The notes beneath the pieces were generated by a model. It saw only the letters and a list, made by a program, of their open reading frames with translations, was not told where the DNA came from and made no database searches. The position numbers were made by a program, and so were the translations under genes. From Cellulophaga sp. Hel_I_12 (GTDB lineage Bacteria > Bacteroidota > Bacteroidia > Flavobacteriales > Flavobacteriaceae), in contig NZ_JUHB01000001.1 of NCBI RefSeq assembly GCF_000799565.1, forward strand, positions 1,801,501 through 1,865,500: a stretch of DNA of 64,000 nt, written 5' to 3'. Below, piece after piece: positions 52,694 through 61,960 of the stretch; the stretch's first letter is position 1; every line of letters begins with the position of its first letter.

Positions 52694-54976
52694 TCAGATC
52701 TTAAACCTAAACCCCGCATAAAACATGCGACCCATAATAGGTGCAAAAACAATGTTGGTATCAAAATTTGAACCAAAAGGGTTATCTGCGCCCAAAATAG
52801 GATTCTTCTGTGTTACATCGCTTAAATTTTCACCTCCTAAATATACTTCAAAAGCGGGAGAAAACACCTTAGTTATTTGCGCATTCATTAGGCTATAAGG
52901 GGCTGCAAATTCAGGCAATTGGTAGGCTATAGGATTTGATGCTGTGCCCGGCAAACGCTGCTTCCCTTGCGTATGCAGGGTATAATCAAAACGCCATTGC
53001 GCACCATTATCCTTTAAAGTGGTTTGATAGCCCAAATTCGCAAAATACCTATTTTGAGCTTGTAAGGGTTTTTGCAGGCTACCACTTCTGTAATCCGTGG
53101 TAACATCATAATACTTATAAGCGGCCCTTAATTGTAGATTAGGTAGTATTTCATGATTTACTTCTACCTGTAAACTACTGGCATAACTTTTACCGTTTAA
53201 ATTGTAAAATGCTATTTCGTCGGGATTCTCCCAATCTACCACAATCTGATTTTTAAAATCGGTTTTATAAAAGTCTACCGTTACATTTCCCTTACGCTCT
53301 AAAAATATAAAACCTTGTAAAAAACTTACACCATAGTTCCAAGCGTCTTCGGGTTGTAATCCGTAAATATCACCATCCGTATCTAAAATTTGCAACTGTC
53401 TTGATGAAGCAAAAAACTGTTGATTTTCTGCAAAAATATTGGCGGCTCTTTTACCACGACCAAACGACCCTCTTAAACTACCCAGTTCCCAAGGGGTATA
53501 CCGAATATGAAATCTAGGCGTTACAAAAGTTCCTAATCTGTTGTGGGTATCTGCGCGTATACCTGCGGTTAAGCTTACCTTTTCGATATTATCATAACTA
53601 TATTCGAAAAAAGCACCTGCCGATGTATCCGCTCGGCTAAAAATAGTACTGTTTACTACTTCTTGGTAGCCGTCATAAGCAAAGGTCAGCCCAGTTTTAA
53701 AGGTATTTCTTGTGTCACCAATAATAGAGTTGAACAATAGATTCGTGTATAAACTTTCATGGTCTATGTTATATTGGTTAAACCCAAAATAAGAATCTTG
53801 CTTGTGCAAACTATAAGAAGCCTGAAGACCCATACTTTGAAACGGTAATTCAGGAAAAACATAACCTAGCTTCAAAGAGGTATCAAACCGGCGGGTATCA
53901 ATCTCGCTACCCCACACTTGGTCTCCGCTCAGTGAATTATTGTTATTTTCTCCGAATGCCGGATTGTTATCGACCCGATCAGTTAAAGGATTAAAATCGA
54001 CCTGACCCACTTGCTTTTCATCATTTAAGAACCTAACATTTAAAAAACCAATCCAACCTTTTTCTGCATTTTGATACTGCCAACGGTTCATAATATTTAT
54101 TTGATCTGCCAACGGAGCGTCTAAAAAGCCATCGTCGTTAGCGTCTTCTTTTTGACTGCGTTTATTGCCGTGGATATAGATCCCAGTACTTAGCTTATCG
54201 GTTAGTTTCTTGTTAAAATGGGTATTGAGTTCTAAGCGTCCATTTTGATTTGCATAACCGTTGACAAAAACCGAGGTATCAGTTAGTGGTTTTACCAGTT
54301 CTGTATTAATTTGTCCAGATATACTCTCATAGCCATTGACGACACTCCCAGCACCCTTGGTTATTTGAATACTTTCTACCCAAGTTCCAGGGGTAAACGT
54401 AAGTCCATAAGTTTGTGACGCACCACGAACCATAGGTAAATTTTCTTGAGTAATCATCAAATACGGACTTGTTAAGCCTAGCATTTGAATTTGCTTTGTA
54501 CCGGTAAGGGCGTCCGAAAAGTTTACATCGATTGCTGGGTTCGTCTCGAAACTTTCAGACAAGTTGCAACAGGCAGCCTTTAATAGTTCTTCGCTATTTA
54601 TAGTCACCACATTCTGTGGCGTAAAAAAAGATTTTTCTAAGGCATCTCTTTTTTGCTGTACCACAACCTCCCTTAATTCATTGGATGGTTTTAAAAGGTG
54701 TGCAATTGTCTTTGGTTCATTGATGATCAATGTATCTGATTCAAAACCTACATAACTAATAATTAAGCTTGTATATTCTTTTGTAAACGGAATAGAAAAC
54801 GCTCCTTTTTCGTTCGTAACTACGCCTAATTGAGAGTTCATCCAATACACACTAGCGCCTGGCAGACCCATTTGATTAGCATCTTTAACGGTTCCCTCTA
54901 CTTTATCTTGTGAAAAAACTACAAAGCCACAGAAAAATAAGTAGGCACCTACAAATTTTATTTTTTGTGTTTTCAT
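52694..54976 (-). CDS. TonB-dependent outer membrane receptor, probably for metal
   Basis: 760 residues with signal peptide ending ...FCGFVVFSQ. An N-terminal carboxypeptidase-D-like regulatory domain (about 27-105) contains GTVKDANQMGLPGASVYW. The plug (about 115-235) includes a CC pair (LLKAACCNLSESFETNP) often seen in receptors of metal clusters. A 22-strand barrel ends in FYAGFRFKI. It imports a ligand using TonB-ExbBD energy. Its gene neighbours are HMA proteins, so a copper or other metal complex is the likely ligand. It begins 1 bp after the HMA-MauE gene ends. Confidence 0.92.
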   Translation of the reverse strand: MKTQKIKFVGAYLFFCGFVVFSQDKVEGTVKDANQMGLPGASVYWMNSQLGVVTNEKGAFSIPFTKEYTSLIISYVGFESDTLIINEPKTIAHLLKPSNELREVVVQQKRDALEKSFFTPQNVVTINSEELLKAACCNLSESFETNPAIDVNFSDALTGTKQIQMLGLTSPYLMITQENLPMVRGASQTYGLTFTPGTWVESIQITKGAGSVVNGYESISGQINTELVKPLTDTSVFVNGYANQNGRLELNTHFNKKLTDKLSTGIYIHGNKRSQKEDANDDGFLDAPLADQINIMNRWQYQNAEKGWIGFLNVRFLNDEKQVGQVDFNPLTDRVDNNPAFGENNNNSLSGDQVWGSEIDTRRFDTSLKLGYVFPELPFQSMGLQASYSLHKQDSYFGFNQYNIDHESLYTNLLFNSIIGDTRNTFKTGLTFAYDGYQEVVNSTIFSRADTSAGAFFEYSYDNIEKVSLTAGIRADTHNRLGTFVTPRFHIRYTPWELGSLRGSFGRGKRAANIFAENQQFFASSRQLQILDTDGDIYGLQPEDAWNYGVSFLQGFIFLERKGNVTVDFYKTDFKNQIVVDWENPDEIAFYNLNGKSYASSLQVEVNHEILPNLQLRAAYKYYDVTTDYRSGSLQKPLQAQNRYFANLGYQTTLKDNGAQWRFDYTLHTQGKQRLPGTASNPIAYQLPEFAAPYSLMNAQITKVFSPAFEVYLGGENLSDVTQKNPILGADNPFGSNFDTNIVFAPIMGRMFYAGFRFKI

Positions 54977-55708
54977 CTAACTATACACTTGAATTAACAT
55001 AGCGATGGCCATCACTAACATAATGGCATTTTCTATAAAAGTTGCTTCGGTCATCGGCAGTTTTAAAGCAGTACCTAAACAAGCACAGCGAATACTTTTT
55101 TTATCTAAAAGTGTTTTTGTTACTCCAACGGTAGTAATTCCTAAAATAATCACCGTAACTAGTAAAGCTAGTGGAATTTGGATCCGCATTAAAAAAAGGA
55201 GTCCTAATATCGCTTCCATAAAAGGATAGATACGCCCATATACAGGTATCACTTTGGCTAATGGATCGTACATCCTGAAACTTTCTGGAAATCCCTTTAA
55301 ATCTAAAAATTTGAAAAAGCTAAAAACAATGTAGAAAAGCCCCATAAAATCGAGCATCGCATCGTTTAGGCTTCCATCTTTATAATTCAGCAACACAACA
55401 GCTACCGATAAGTATCCTAAAATTAGGAATAAAGGTTTTAGTTGTGCTAGTTTAGATGTAGCTTCAATGGGTAGCGCTTCTTTAGGGTTTTGCGTATCGG
55501 CAATATATTTTTCCCTAATCTCGTATTTAGGTTGTAAAGCCTCTTGTAATTGGCTTAGCGGAATATGCCTTGTCATATCAATAGTTCCTTCGGCCTTAGC
55601 CAAATCAATAGAAACGGAAGTTATTTCGGTAATTTTAGCGAGTTTTTCCTCAACAGATGCTACGCACCCACCGCAGGTCATTCCTGTTATACTATATGTA
55701 TGTGTCAT
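54977..55708 (-). CDS. HMA domain fused to a MauE/DoxX-like membrane protein
   Basis: 243 residues. The N-terminal HMA domain (1-70) has the metal motif GMTCGGC with C12 and C15. Residues 90-243 form four membrane helices of the MauE/DoxX-like redox-associated family, with CACLGTALKLPMTEATFIENAIM near the end, where a pair of Cys lies between helices 3 and 4. The combination is common in Bacteroidota metal clusters and probably takes part in handling copper or thiols at the inner membrane. It is followed at once by the TonB receptor and preceded by the NHL gene 14 bp away. Confidence 0.88.
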   Translation of the reverse strand: MTHTYSITGMTCGGCVASVEEKLAKITEITSVSIDLAKAEGTIDMTRHIPLSQLQEALQPKYEIREKYIADTQNPKEALPIEATSKLAQLKPLFLILGYLSVAVVLLNYKDGSLNDAMLDFMGLFYIVFSFFKFLDLKGFPESFRMYDPLAKVIPVYGRIYPFMEAILGLLFLMRIQIPLALLVTVIILGITTVGVTKTLLDKKSIRCACLGTALKLPMTEATFIENAIMLVMAIAMLIQVYS

Positions 55709-55722
55709 AGTTCAGTATTGAT

Positions 55723-56559
55723 TTAGTTGATTTTTACGGGTACTGCTTCACTTTCAAAAATATTTATTTGACCATTTCTATAATTAATCACATAAAGTTT
55801 AGAATTCATGATTAATACATCAGTAGCTTTTTCAATATTTTTCGAAATTTCTTGCTTTAAATTGCCCATCATGTCGAAAACTAGAACGCGATTATTTTCA
55901 AAATCAGTTGTAAAAATCTCATTTTCAGTCACTAAAATACCCGTTGCCGCGTTCATTTTTTGATCTTGCCCCATCATTTGCAAAAATTTTCCTTGTTTAT
56001 CAAAAACTTGAACGCGATTATTATACGCGTCGGCAACCCAAATTTTATCTTTTGTGATTTGTACATCAGTAGGATAATAAAATTCACCTTCCGCTTTGCC
56101 TTCTTTGCCAAATGAAATCCAATCTGTTCCGTTATAATAAAGAATACGGTTGTTATAAAAATCTGCAATTGCTTTTTCTTGCTTAAAAACCGATATGGCC
56201 GCCGGAGCATCCAAACTATCTTTAATTACTATAGATGTTAATTCTCCCTGAGCAAACCTGCCTATTAAATCGTTGCCATATTGCGGAATGTATAAGACAC
56301 CATCTAAGGCATCAATGTGCATGGGCCTGTCTAAACTGTCGATAAAAGCTTCTATTTTCCCTTGTGCATCAATTTGCACCACACGATTGTGGTCACCGTC
56401 AGACAACCATAGTTTTTCGTCAACCTGAGCTATACCAATCGGGTTAATTCCTTCCAATTGAATAGTACTAGAAAAAACCCAAGTTGTTGGTACAATTTCT
56501 TTTTGTTTGCAAGAGGAAAATAGAATGATGAAGACTACTATGATACCTATATTTTTCAT
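55723..56559 (-). CDS. NHL-repeat beta-propeller lipoprotein
   Basis: 278 residues from ATG 56559, chosen because it gives a lipoprotein signal with lipobox FSSC and Cys17 (an in-frame ATG at 56589 would add ten charged residues). The mature part is an NHL-type propeller with repeats such as LWLSDGDHNRVVQIDAQGK, IWVADAYNNRVQVFDKQGK and IFTTDFENNRVLVFDMMGN. It sits in the periplasm or on the outer membrane. Its role in a metal cluster is unclear. It might be a scaffold or carry a Cu-binding propeller site, but no His/Met cluster is evident. Confidence 0.85.
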   Translation of the reverse strand: MKNIGIIVVFIILFSSCKQKEIVPTTWVFSSTIQLEGINPIGIAQVDEKLWLSDGDHNRVVQIDAQGKIEAFIDSLDRPMHIDALDGVLYIPQYGNDLIGRFAQGELTSIVIKDSLDAPAAISVFKQEKAIADFYNNRILYYNGTDWISFGKEGKAEGEFYYPTDVQITKDKIWVADAYNNRVQVFDKQGKFLQMMGQDQKMNAATGILVTENEIFTTDFENNRVLVFDMMGNLKQEISKNIEKATDVLIMNSKLYVINYRNGQINIFESEAVPVKIN

Positions 56560-56648
56560 TGTTTTCTGTGTTTTTTTTCGCAACATCATGAAGTAGTATC
56601 AAAAAATTAAGTTTTAACTACGACGATCAGAGGTAACTATTTATAATT

Positions 56649-57275
56649 TTATTGAGCTATTCGATCATAAAGACAACAAGGTGGTAAATCATTATACGTG
56701 CTTGTTTGTGCTTTATGGTTTTTGGTATCATGACCAGCTTTTGCTATCGCTATTTCAATTTCAGATAAGGTAGTAGTACCCCCATCGAAAGACACTTTCA
56801 TCATTTTAGTTTCTTTATTCCAGGAAATCTCAGAAACTCCTACAACACTTTTCGCAGCCTTTGTAATTCGCGCTTCGCACATACCGCAGTTCCCTGCCAC
56901 CATGAGGTTTTTAGTGACTGTTCCTTTAGTTTTTTCTGAGAGGATTTTTGCTTCAGAGGTTTCAATTTTACCGTTAGCTCGTTCAATTTTAGTAGTAATT
57001 GGCGTATAGCCCGCATTTTCTACTTGTTTTTCAACATCTGTTAGCGAAAGAGCCTTTTCCGCTGGATAATTAAAACTAAAATCTCCTGTCTCAATATCAA
57101 TTTTTACACTTTTTATCCCTTTAAATTCCTTAAATTTTTTCTCTAAGCCATAGGCACAAAACGGACAGCCAAGTCCGTCTACTTGTACCCTAAATTTATC
57201 CATATTTTGTTGTGCGTTTGCACTCAACATGGTCATTATTCCAAAAATCACTGTTATTATGATTGTATTTTTCAT
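56649..57275 (-). CDS. Secreted protein with two HMA domains
   Basis: 208 residues with signal peptide MKNTIIITVIFGIMTMLSANA. HMA domain 1 has GLGCPFCAYGLEK (C37, C40). HMA domain 2 has AGNCGMCEARITKA (C130, C133). The C-terminus LPPCCLYDRIAQ has C200-C201. Both HMA domains keep their CxxC pair, so it could pass Cu(I) or a similar ion between them in the periplasm. It follows the barrel protein by 17 bp and is clearly in the same operon. Confidence 0.9.
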   Translation of the reverse strand: MKNTIIITVIFGIMTMLSANAQQNMDKFRVQVDGLGCPFCAYGLEKKFKEFKGIKSVKIDIETGDFSFNYPAEKALSLTDVEKQVENAGYTPITTKIERANGKIETSEAKILSEKTKGTVTKNLMVAGNCGMCEARITKAAKSVVGVSEISWNKETKMMKVSFDGGTTTLSEIEIAIAKAGHDTKNHKAQTSTYNDLPPCCLYDRIAQ

Positions 57276-57292
57276 TTTTTATATTTTATGTG

Positions 57293-58063
57293 TTAAAATG
57301 TGAATCTACTTCCTAAAAATATACTGTAATTAAACTTTCTACCTTCAGCTACGTCATTGACTAAAGGTACCTGAACTGCGACTTCGAAAGTTGTATTTTT
57401 CCGAGCATACTGTACCCCTTGTGCATAAAGTAGTTGATACCAACTGCGCTCCACGAGCCATAAATTAGTATATTCAAAAAATAGATTGAGTTGTTTGTTG
57501 GGGTATTGTGGTTTTAGGAGCGGAAGACCAAAACCTAATTTATACCGAAAGTCATCCATTGTACCATCTGGCATCCAGTTATACCCAATTTCATTAGAAA
57601 TTCCGTATTTAAGGGTTTCATAACCCGCAACTACGCCGTAGTATCCAGCATAATTACCCATACTTAAATCCATTTCATCTAAATCTTCTCCAGTTGGTAA
57701 AGTCTGTACTGTTTTACCTACCACTCTAAAGGTTTTCCCAGTAGCATCCTTTCTGAAAAATTGATATTTGCCCATTAATTTTATATCTGCTAAGGAACTG
57801 CTAGTTAAAGCACCTTCAAGAGAATTAGACAGGTATGGAATTTCTACCCCAAGCTCAATATTTGAAGTGGGCAAGTAACTAATAGTAACTGGAACATAGG
57901 TAAAAGTAGCACGCTGGGTAGTTCTAATTTCCGTTAAGGTTCTAACAGTGAAACTGCCTGCTCCTAGCATAATAGGTTTATCGGATGTTATTGGCGGCCC
58001 TTGTGCCCGAGAAATAGTAGTAAACAAAACTAAAATGACTAAAAGCCAAAATGTATATTTCAT
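57293..58063 (-). CDS. Outer-membrane beta-barrel protein of the metal cluster
   Basis: 256 residues with signal peptide MKYTFWLLVILVLFTTISRA. The mature part is composed of alternating strands with aromatic girdles and ends in SIFLGSRFTF, a C-terminal Phe typical of outer-membrane barrels. Features such as NIELGVEIPYLSN and QTLPTGEDLDEMDL recall the transporter-like family of PF13557 (MetA-pathway-of-phenol-degradation-like). It is located between the HYC_CC_PP gene and the two-HMA gene. The substrate is unknown; a porin-like channel or metal-related barrel is plausible. Confidence 0.75.
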   Translation of the reverse strand: MKYTFWLLVILVLFTTISRAQGPPITSDKPIMLGAGSFTVRTLTEIRTTQRATFTYVPVTISYLPTSNIELGVEIPYLSNSLEGALTSSSLADIKLMGKYQFFRKDATGKTFRVVGKTVQTLPTGEDLDEMDLSMGNYAGYYGVVAGYETLKYGISNEIGYNWMPDGTMDDFRYKLGFGLPLLKPQYPNKQLNLFFEYTNLWLVERSWYQLLYAQGVQYARKNTTFEVAVQVPLVNDVAEGRKFNYSIFLGSRFTF

Positions 58064-58167
58064 GTTTTTATAATTTGATTATCCTTCTTTTGAGTATTTC
58101 CATCTAATTAAAAATTATTTAAATGGAAAAAATTCCGCAATATCTGAACGAACTAAAAAGAAAAAAA

Positions 58168-58584
58168 TCAGATTAAAAAAACTCCGTCAAGTACTTGAAT
58201 GTCTTTGACGATGTTCGGGGGAAGATAATATTGGTGTACTACACGCTGTACGTTTTCGGCGGGTAAAAAATTAAAATAAGAATATGAAAAAGCAACTAAC
58301 AACTGCTGCTGATCTATCGTAAAATCATGAAATGCAATCGCTAAATCATCTTGGCCTTGCAGGATGATCGTTTCATCTGAGCAACAAGCATTTTCATATT
58401 GTGAGGCATTCTCTTGATCAGCAGCATCGTTTGCTTCCATCCCACAGCCATTTGAGGCCGCAAACAATGAAATATCGACTACATGACCCAAACAATAATG
58501 CTTTTCTACTTTCCAAGAGGTGGTAGAAGCCAATAGCAAAAGTGCTAAAGCAATAGACATTATTTTTTGAAAAACTTTTTTCAC
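58168..58584 (-). CDS. HYC_CC_PP family secreted protein
   Basis: 138 residues from a GTG start. Signal peptide: MKKVFQKIMSIALALLLLAS. The name-giving motifs are all present: H29-Y-C31, C67-C68 and Y-Y-L-P122-P123. The four Cys (31, 47, 67, 68) and the His suggest a periplasmic metal site. It is the first gene of the minus-strand metal cluster and seems to be translated from a leaderless mRNA (-7 box at 58596-58589, 4 nt before GTG). The function is not established, and copper homeostasis is suggested by context. Confidence 0.85.
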   Translation of the reverse strand: MKKVFQKIMSIALALLLLASTTSWKVEKHYCLGHVVDISLFAASNGCGMEANDAADQENASQYENACCSDETIILQGQDDLAIAFHDFTIDQQQLLVAFSYSYFNFLPAENVQRVVHQYYLPPNIVKDIQVLDGVFLI

Positions 58585-58588
58585 GATG

Positions 58589-58596
58589 CAAATTTA
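58589..58596 (-). promoter_or_regulatory. -7 box of the metal cluster, leaderless start
   Basis: TAAATTTG on the minus strand, full match, followed by CATC and then the GTG start codon. Confidence 0.6.
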
Positions 58597-58667
58597 CTAA
58601 ATTTCTAAATCACTAGCGAGGTATTGTTTTTTATTAACGAATATTTAATGATTTTATTTGGTAATTT

Positions 58668-59168
58668 TTGATGAAAAAAATCGACTTTTGGTACTCCTAT
58701 TTTATGACTAAAATTATGTTCGAAAAATTAAAATCAGAAGCGCTTGTACTGATAACAGATAAAAATTTAGCTGTAGAGGAGCGTTTGCAGCAGGTTTGTG
58801 ATCTATTAAAAGAAAATGTTACTCATTATGATTGGGTAGGTTTTTATTTTAAAAACGGTGATAAAAACGAATTAAAATTAGGCCCTTATGCTGGCGCTGA
58901 AACTGACCACACTATAATTCCATTTGGCAAAGGTATTTGCGGACAGGTAGCCCTTAGCAATCAAAACTTTGTAGTGCCCGATGTCTCAGCCCAAGATAAT
59001 TATATTGCTTGCAGCATTACCGTAAAGGCAGAGATCGTAATACCCTTATTTGTAAATGGAGAAAATATAGGTCAAATTGATATTGATTCGAACACACCAG
59101 ACCCTTTTTCAGAGGAAGATGAGCGCTTTTTAGAGTTTATAAATAACGAAATAGCTAAAATTCTTTAA
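58668..59168 (+). CDS. GAF-domain protein of the free methionine-(R)-sulfoxide reductase family
   Basis: 166 residues from the first ATG; family members align from MFEKLKSEALV (ATG 58716), which may be the true start. The GAF domain contains YDWVGFYFKN, IPFGKGICGQVA, NYIACSITVKAEIVIPL and IGQIDIDS, matching fRMsr. The Cys of GKGIC and the catalytic-type Cys of IAC are present. The third Cys of E. coli MsrC (Cys84) is replaced by His. It would reduce free Met-R-sulfoxide with thioredoxin, if the remaining pair suffices. It is divergent from the HYC gene. Confidence 0.85.
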   Translation: MMKKIDFWYSYFMTKIMFEKLKSEALVLITDKNLAVEERLQQVCDLLKENVTHYDWVGFYFKNGDKNELKLGPYAGAETDHTIIPFGKGICGQVALSNQNFVVPDVSAQDNYIACSITVKAEIVIPLFVNGENIGQIDIDSNTPDPFSEEDERFLEFINNEIAKIL

Positions 59169-59218
59169 AACTTTAGCATTTTGTTGATAACATCGAGGTT
59201 TTTTAAACTCAAAAAAAT

Positions 59219-59256
59219 TACTTTTGCGTGCTTAAATTACTAATAACAAGCACGTA
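59219..59256 (+). promoter_or_regulatory. purH -7 box and leader hairpin
   Basis: TACTTTTG (59219-59226) is a full -7 match. Directly after it the leader contains CGTGCTT (59227-59233) pairing with AAGCACG (59248-59254), ending 5 nt before the ATG. The hairpin could affect ribosome access. Confidence 0.5.
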
Positions 59257-59259
59257 AAA

Positions 59260-60792
59260 ATGAGTACCACAAAAAAAGCTACCTCGGCATTAATTTCTGT
59301 ATTTCATAAAGATGGTTTAGAGCCTATTGTAAAAAAATTCAAAGAATTAGGAATTACCATCTACTCTACAGGCGGTACTGAAAAATTTGTAAAAGATTTA
59401 GGGATTGATGTTGTTCCGGTTGAAGATGTTACCAGCTACCCCTCAATTTTGGGAGGTCGCGTAAAAACCTTACATCCGAAAGTTTTTGGCGGTATCTTAA
59501 ACCGTCAAGACAATGCAGAAGATCAAAAACAATTAAAAGAATATGAAATTCCTCAAATTGATATTGTCATTGTTGATTTATATCCTTTTGAAAAAACAGT
59601 AGCAAGTGGTGCTTCTGAACAAGATATCATCGAAAAAATTGATATTGGCGGTATTTCTCTCATCCGTGCTGCTGCAAAAAATTTTAAAGATGTGCTCTGT
59701 GTTTCCTCCATGGAAGATTATGCCGATTTTTTAGGGCTTATCACTGAGAAAAATGGGACCACAAGCTTAGAAGATCGCAAACGTTTTGCGGCAAAATCGT
59801 TTAACGTTTCTTCGCATTACGATACCGCTATCTTCAACTATTTCAACAAAGACAAGCAAGAAACAGTTTTGAAAATTAGTGAAACTAACGGACAAGTGCT
59901 TCGCTATGGTGAAAATCCGCATCAAAAAGGCTATTTCTTTGGTGATTTTGAAGCGATGTTTACCAAACTACATGGTAAAGAATTGTCATACAACAATCTT
60001 TTAGATGTTGATGCTGCGGTTAATTTAATGAATGAATTTAAAGGTGATGAGCCTACGTTTGCCATTTTAAAACATAACAATGCTTGTGGTCTAGCTTCGC
60101 GAAGCACCTTACATCAAGCCTATATTGACGCTTTAGCTGGTGATCCTGTCTCTGCTTTTGGAGGTGTTTTAATAAGCAACAAAGAAATTGATGTTGCTAC
60201 CGCCAATGAAATTCATGAGTTATTTTGCGAAGTAGTCATAGCACCGAGCTATGAAAAAGAAGCCATGAACATTTTACAAGGCAAGAAAAACAGAATTATT
60301 TTAATCCAGAATGAGCTTGCTTTACCAGACACAATAGTAAGGACTTGTTTAAACGGTATTTTAGTACAGGATAAAGATTTTATTACAGATGCTAAAACCG
60401 ATTTAAAAACTGCCACCACTAAGGCACCAGCAGCTCAAGAAATCGAAGATTTACTTTTTGCTTCTAAATTATGTAAACACACCAAATCCAATACAATTGT
60501 ATTGGCCAAAAACAAGCAATTATTGGCAAGCGGAACAGGACAAACATCGCGCGTTGACGCCTTAAACCAAGCAATCCATAAAGCAAAATCGTTTAATTTC
60601 GATTTAAAAGGAGCGGTAATGGCAAGTGATGCCTTTTTTCCCTTTCCTGATTGTGTAGAAATTGCACATAAAAGCGGAATAGCAAGCGTAATTCAACCAG
60701 GAGGCTCTATTAAAGACGAATTAAGTGTCGCTTACTGCAATACGAACGGAATTTCTATGGTAATGACTGGTACACGTCATTTTAAACATTAA
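59260..60792 (+). CDS. purH: Bifunctional AICAR formyltransferase/IMP cyclohydrolase
   Basis: 510 residues, normal length. The N-terminal IMP cyclohydrolase (MGS-like) domain has STGGTEKFVKDLGI and RVKTLHPKVFGGIL. The formyltransferase domain has LRYGENPHQKG, KHNNACGLA, and the end SDAFFPFPDCVEIAHKSGI and QPGGSIKD. It catalyses the last two steps of IMP synthesis. It starts an arrangement purH-mreB-mreC-mreD-mrdA found in many Bacteroidota. Confidence 0.97.
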   Translation: MSTTKKATSALISVFHKDGLEPIVKKFKELGITIYSTGGTEKFVKDLGIDVVPVEDVTSYPSILGGRVKTLHPKVFGGILNRQDNAEDQKQLKEYEIPQIDIVIVDLYPFEKTVASGASEQDIIEKIDIGGISLIRAAAKNFKDVLCVSSMEDYADFLGLITEKNGTTSLEDRKRFAAKSFNVSSHYDTAIFNYFNKDKQETVLKISETNGQVLRYGENPHQKGYFFGDFEAMFTKLHGKELSYNNLLDVDAAVNLMNEFKGDEPTFAILKHNNACGLASRSTLHQAYIDALAGDPVSAFGGVLISNKEIDVATANEIHELFCEVVIAPSYEKEAMNILQGKKNRIILIQNELALPDTIVRTCLNGILVQDKDFITDAKTDLKTATTKAPAAQEIEDLLFASKLCKHTKSNTIVLAKNKQLLASGTGQTSRVDALNQAIHKAKSFNFDLKGAVMASDAFFPFPDCVEIAHKSGIASVIQPGGSIKDELSVAYCNTNGISMVMTGTRHFKH

Positions 60793-60793
60793 T

Positions 60794-60825
60794 TTTGTTA
60801 CTTTCATCGATAAAACTTACATTTA
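60794..60825 (+). promoter_or_regulatory. Promoter of the mre operon
   Basis: TTTG (60794-60797) and TACATTTA (60818-60825, 5 of 6 fixed bases) with 20 nt between fit the Bacteroidota promoter. TTTGTTAC (60794-60801) and GTAACAAA (60830-60837) form an inverted pair around the box. Confidence 0.5.
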
Positions 60826-60846
60826 GACCGTAACAAATTATTATAA

Positions 60847-61875
60847 ATGGGATTTTTTGATTTCTTGACAGAGGAGATAGCAATTGACTTAGGTACTGCT
60901 AACACTCTTATTATTCACAATGACAAAGTCGTTGTTGACAGTCCGTCTATTGTCGCTAGAGATAGGATAACAGGGAAAATAATTGCTGTGGGTAAAGAAG
61001 CCAGCATGATGCAAGGTAAAACCCATGAAAATATAAAAACCATTCGTCCTTTAAAAGATGGCGTGATTGCTGACTTTGATGCTTCTGAAAAGATGATCAA
61101 TATGTTCATTAAAAACATTCCAGCATTAAAGAAAAAATGGTTTCCACCAGCCTTAAGAATGGTTATTTGTATTCCTTCAGGAATAACCGAAGTTGAAATG
61201 CGTGCGGTAAAAGAATCTGCAGAGCGCGTTAATGGTAAAGAAGTATATCTTATTCATGAACCAATGGCCGCAGCTATAGGTATTGGATTAGATATTATGC
61301 AACCTAAAGGAAATATGATTGTCGATATAGGGGGTGGAACTACCGAAATTGCGGTTATTGCTTTGGGTGGCATCGTATGTGATAAATCGGTTAAAATTGC
61401 AGGTGATGTTTTTACCAATGACATCATTTATTATATGCGTACTCAGCATAACCTGTATGTAGGGGAGAGTACCGCCGAGAATATAAAAATTACCATTGGT
61501 TCAGCAACAGAAGATTTGCAATCACCACCAGACGAAATGTCGGTGCAGGGTCGCGATTTACTAACTGGAAAACCAAAACAAGTACAAATATCGTACAGAG
61601 AAATAGCCAAAGCCTTAGACAAATCAATCTTACGCGTTGAAGATGCCGTAATGGAAACTTTATCGCAAACTCCCCCTGAATTAGCTGCTGACATTTATAA
61701 CACTGGAATTTATATGGCCGGTGGCGGCTCTATGCTTAGAGGTTTAGATAGAAGACTTTCACAAAAAACAGATTTACCTGTTTATATTGCCGAAGATCCT
61801 TTGAGAGCTGTTGTTCGAGGTACAGGAATTGCCTTAAAAAATTTAGAAAGGTATAAGAGCATCTTGATAAAATAA
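60847..61875 (+). CDS. mreB: Rod-shape actin homologue MreB
   Basis: 342 residues. Actin-fold motifs: IAIDLGTANTLIIH (phosphate 1), PSIVARDRITGKI, HEPMAAAIGIGLD, MIVDIGGGTTEIAVIALGG (phosphate 2) and YMAGGGSMLRGLDRRL (adenosine). It forms membrane-bound filaments that guide lateral wall synthesis by MreC, MreD, RodA and PBP2. The operon continues with mreC after an 85-bp gap. Confidence 0.98.
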   Translation: MGFFDFLTEEIAIDLGTANTLIIHNDKVVVDSPSIVARDRITGKIIAVGKEASMMQGKTHENIKTIRPLKDGVIADFDASEKMINMFIKNIPALKKKWFPPALRMVICIPSGITEVEMRAVKESAERVNGKEVYLIHEPMAAAIGIGLDIMQPKGNMIVDIGGGTTEIAVIALGGIVCDKSVKIAGDVFTNDIIYYMRTQHNLYVGESTAENIKITIGSATEDLQSPPDEMSVQGRDLLTGKPKQVQISYREIAKALDKSILRVEDAVMETLSQTPPELAADIYNTGIYMAGGGSMLRGLDRRLSQKTDLPVYIAEDPLRAVVRGTGIALKNLERYKSILIK

Positions 61876-61960
61876 CATAATCCCGGTTGTAAAAAGCGAT
61901 TAAAAAACGTATTTAAAATGCTGTATAAGCAGAAAACGAAGTAGAAAATTAGGAGAGCAG

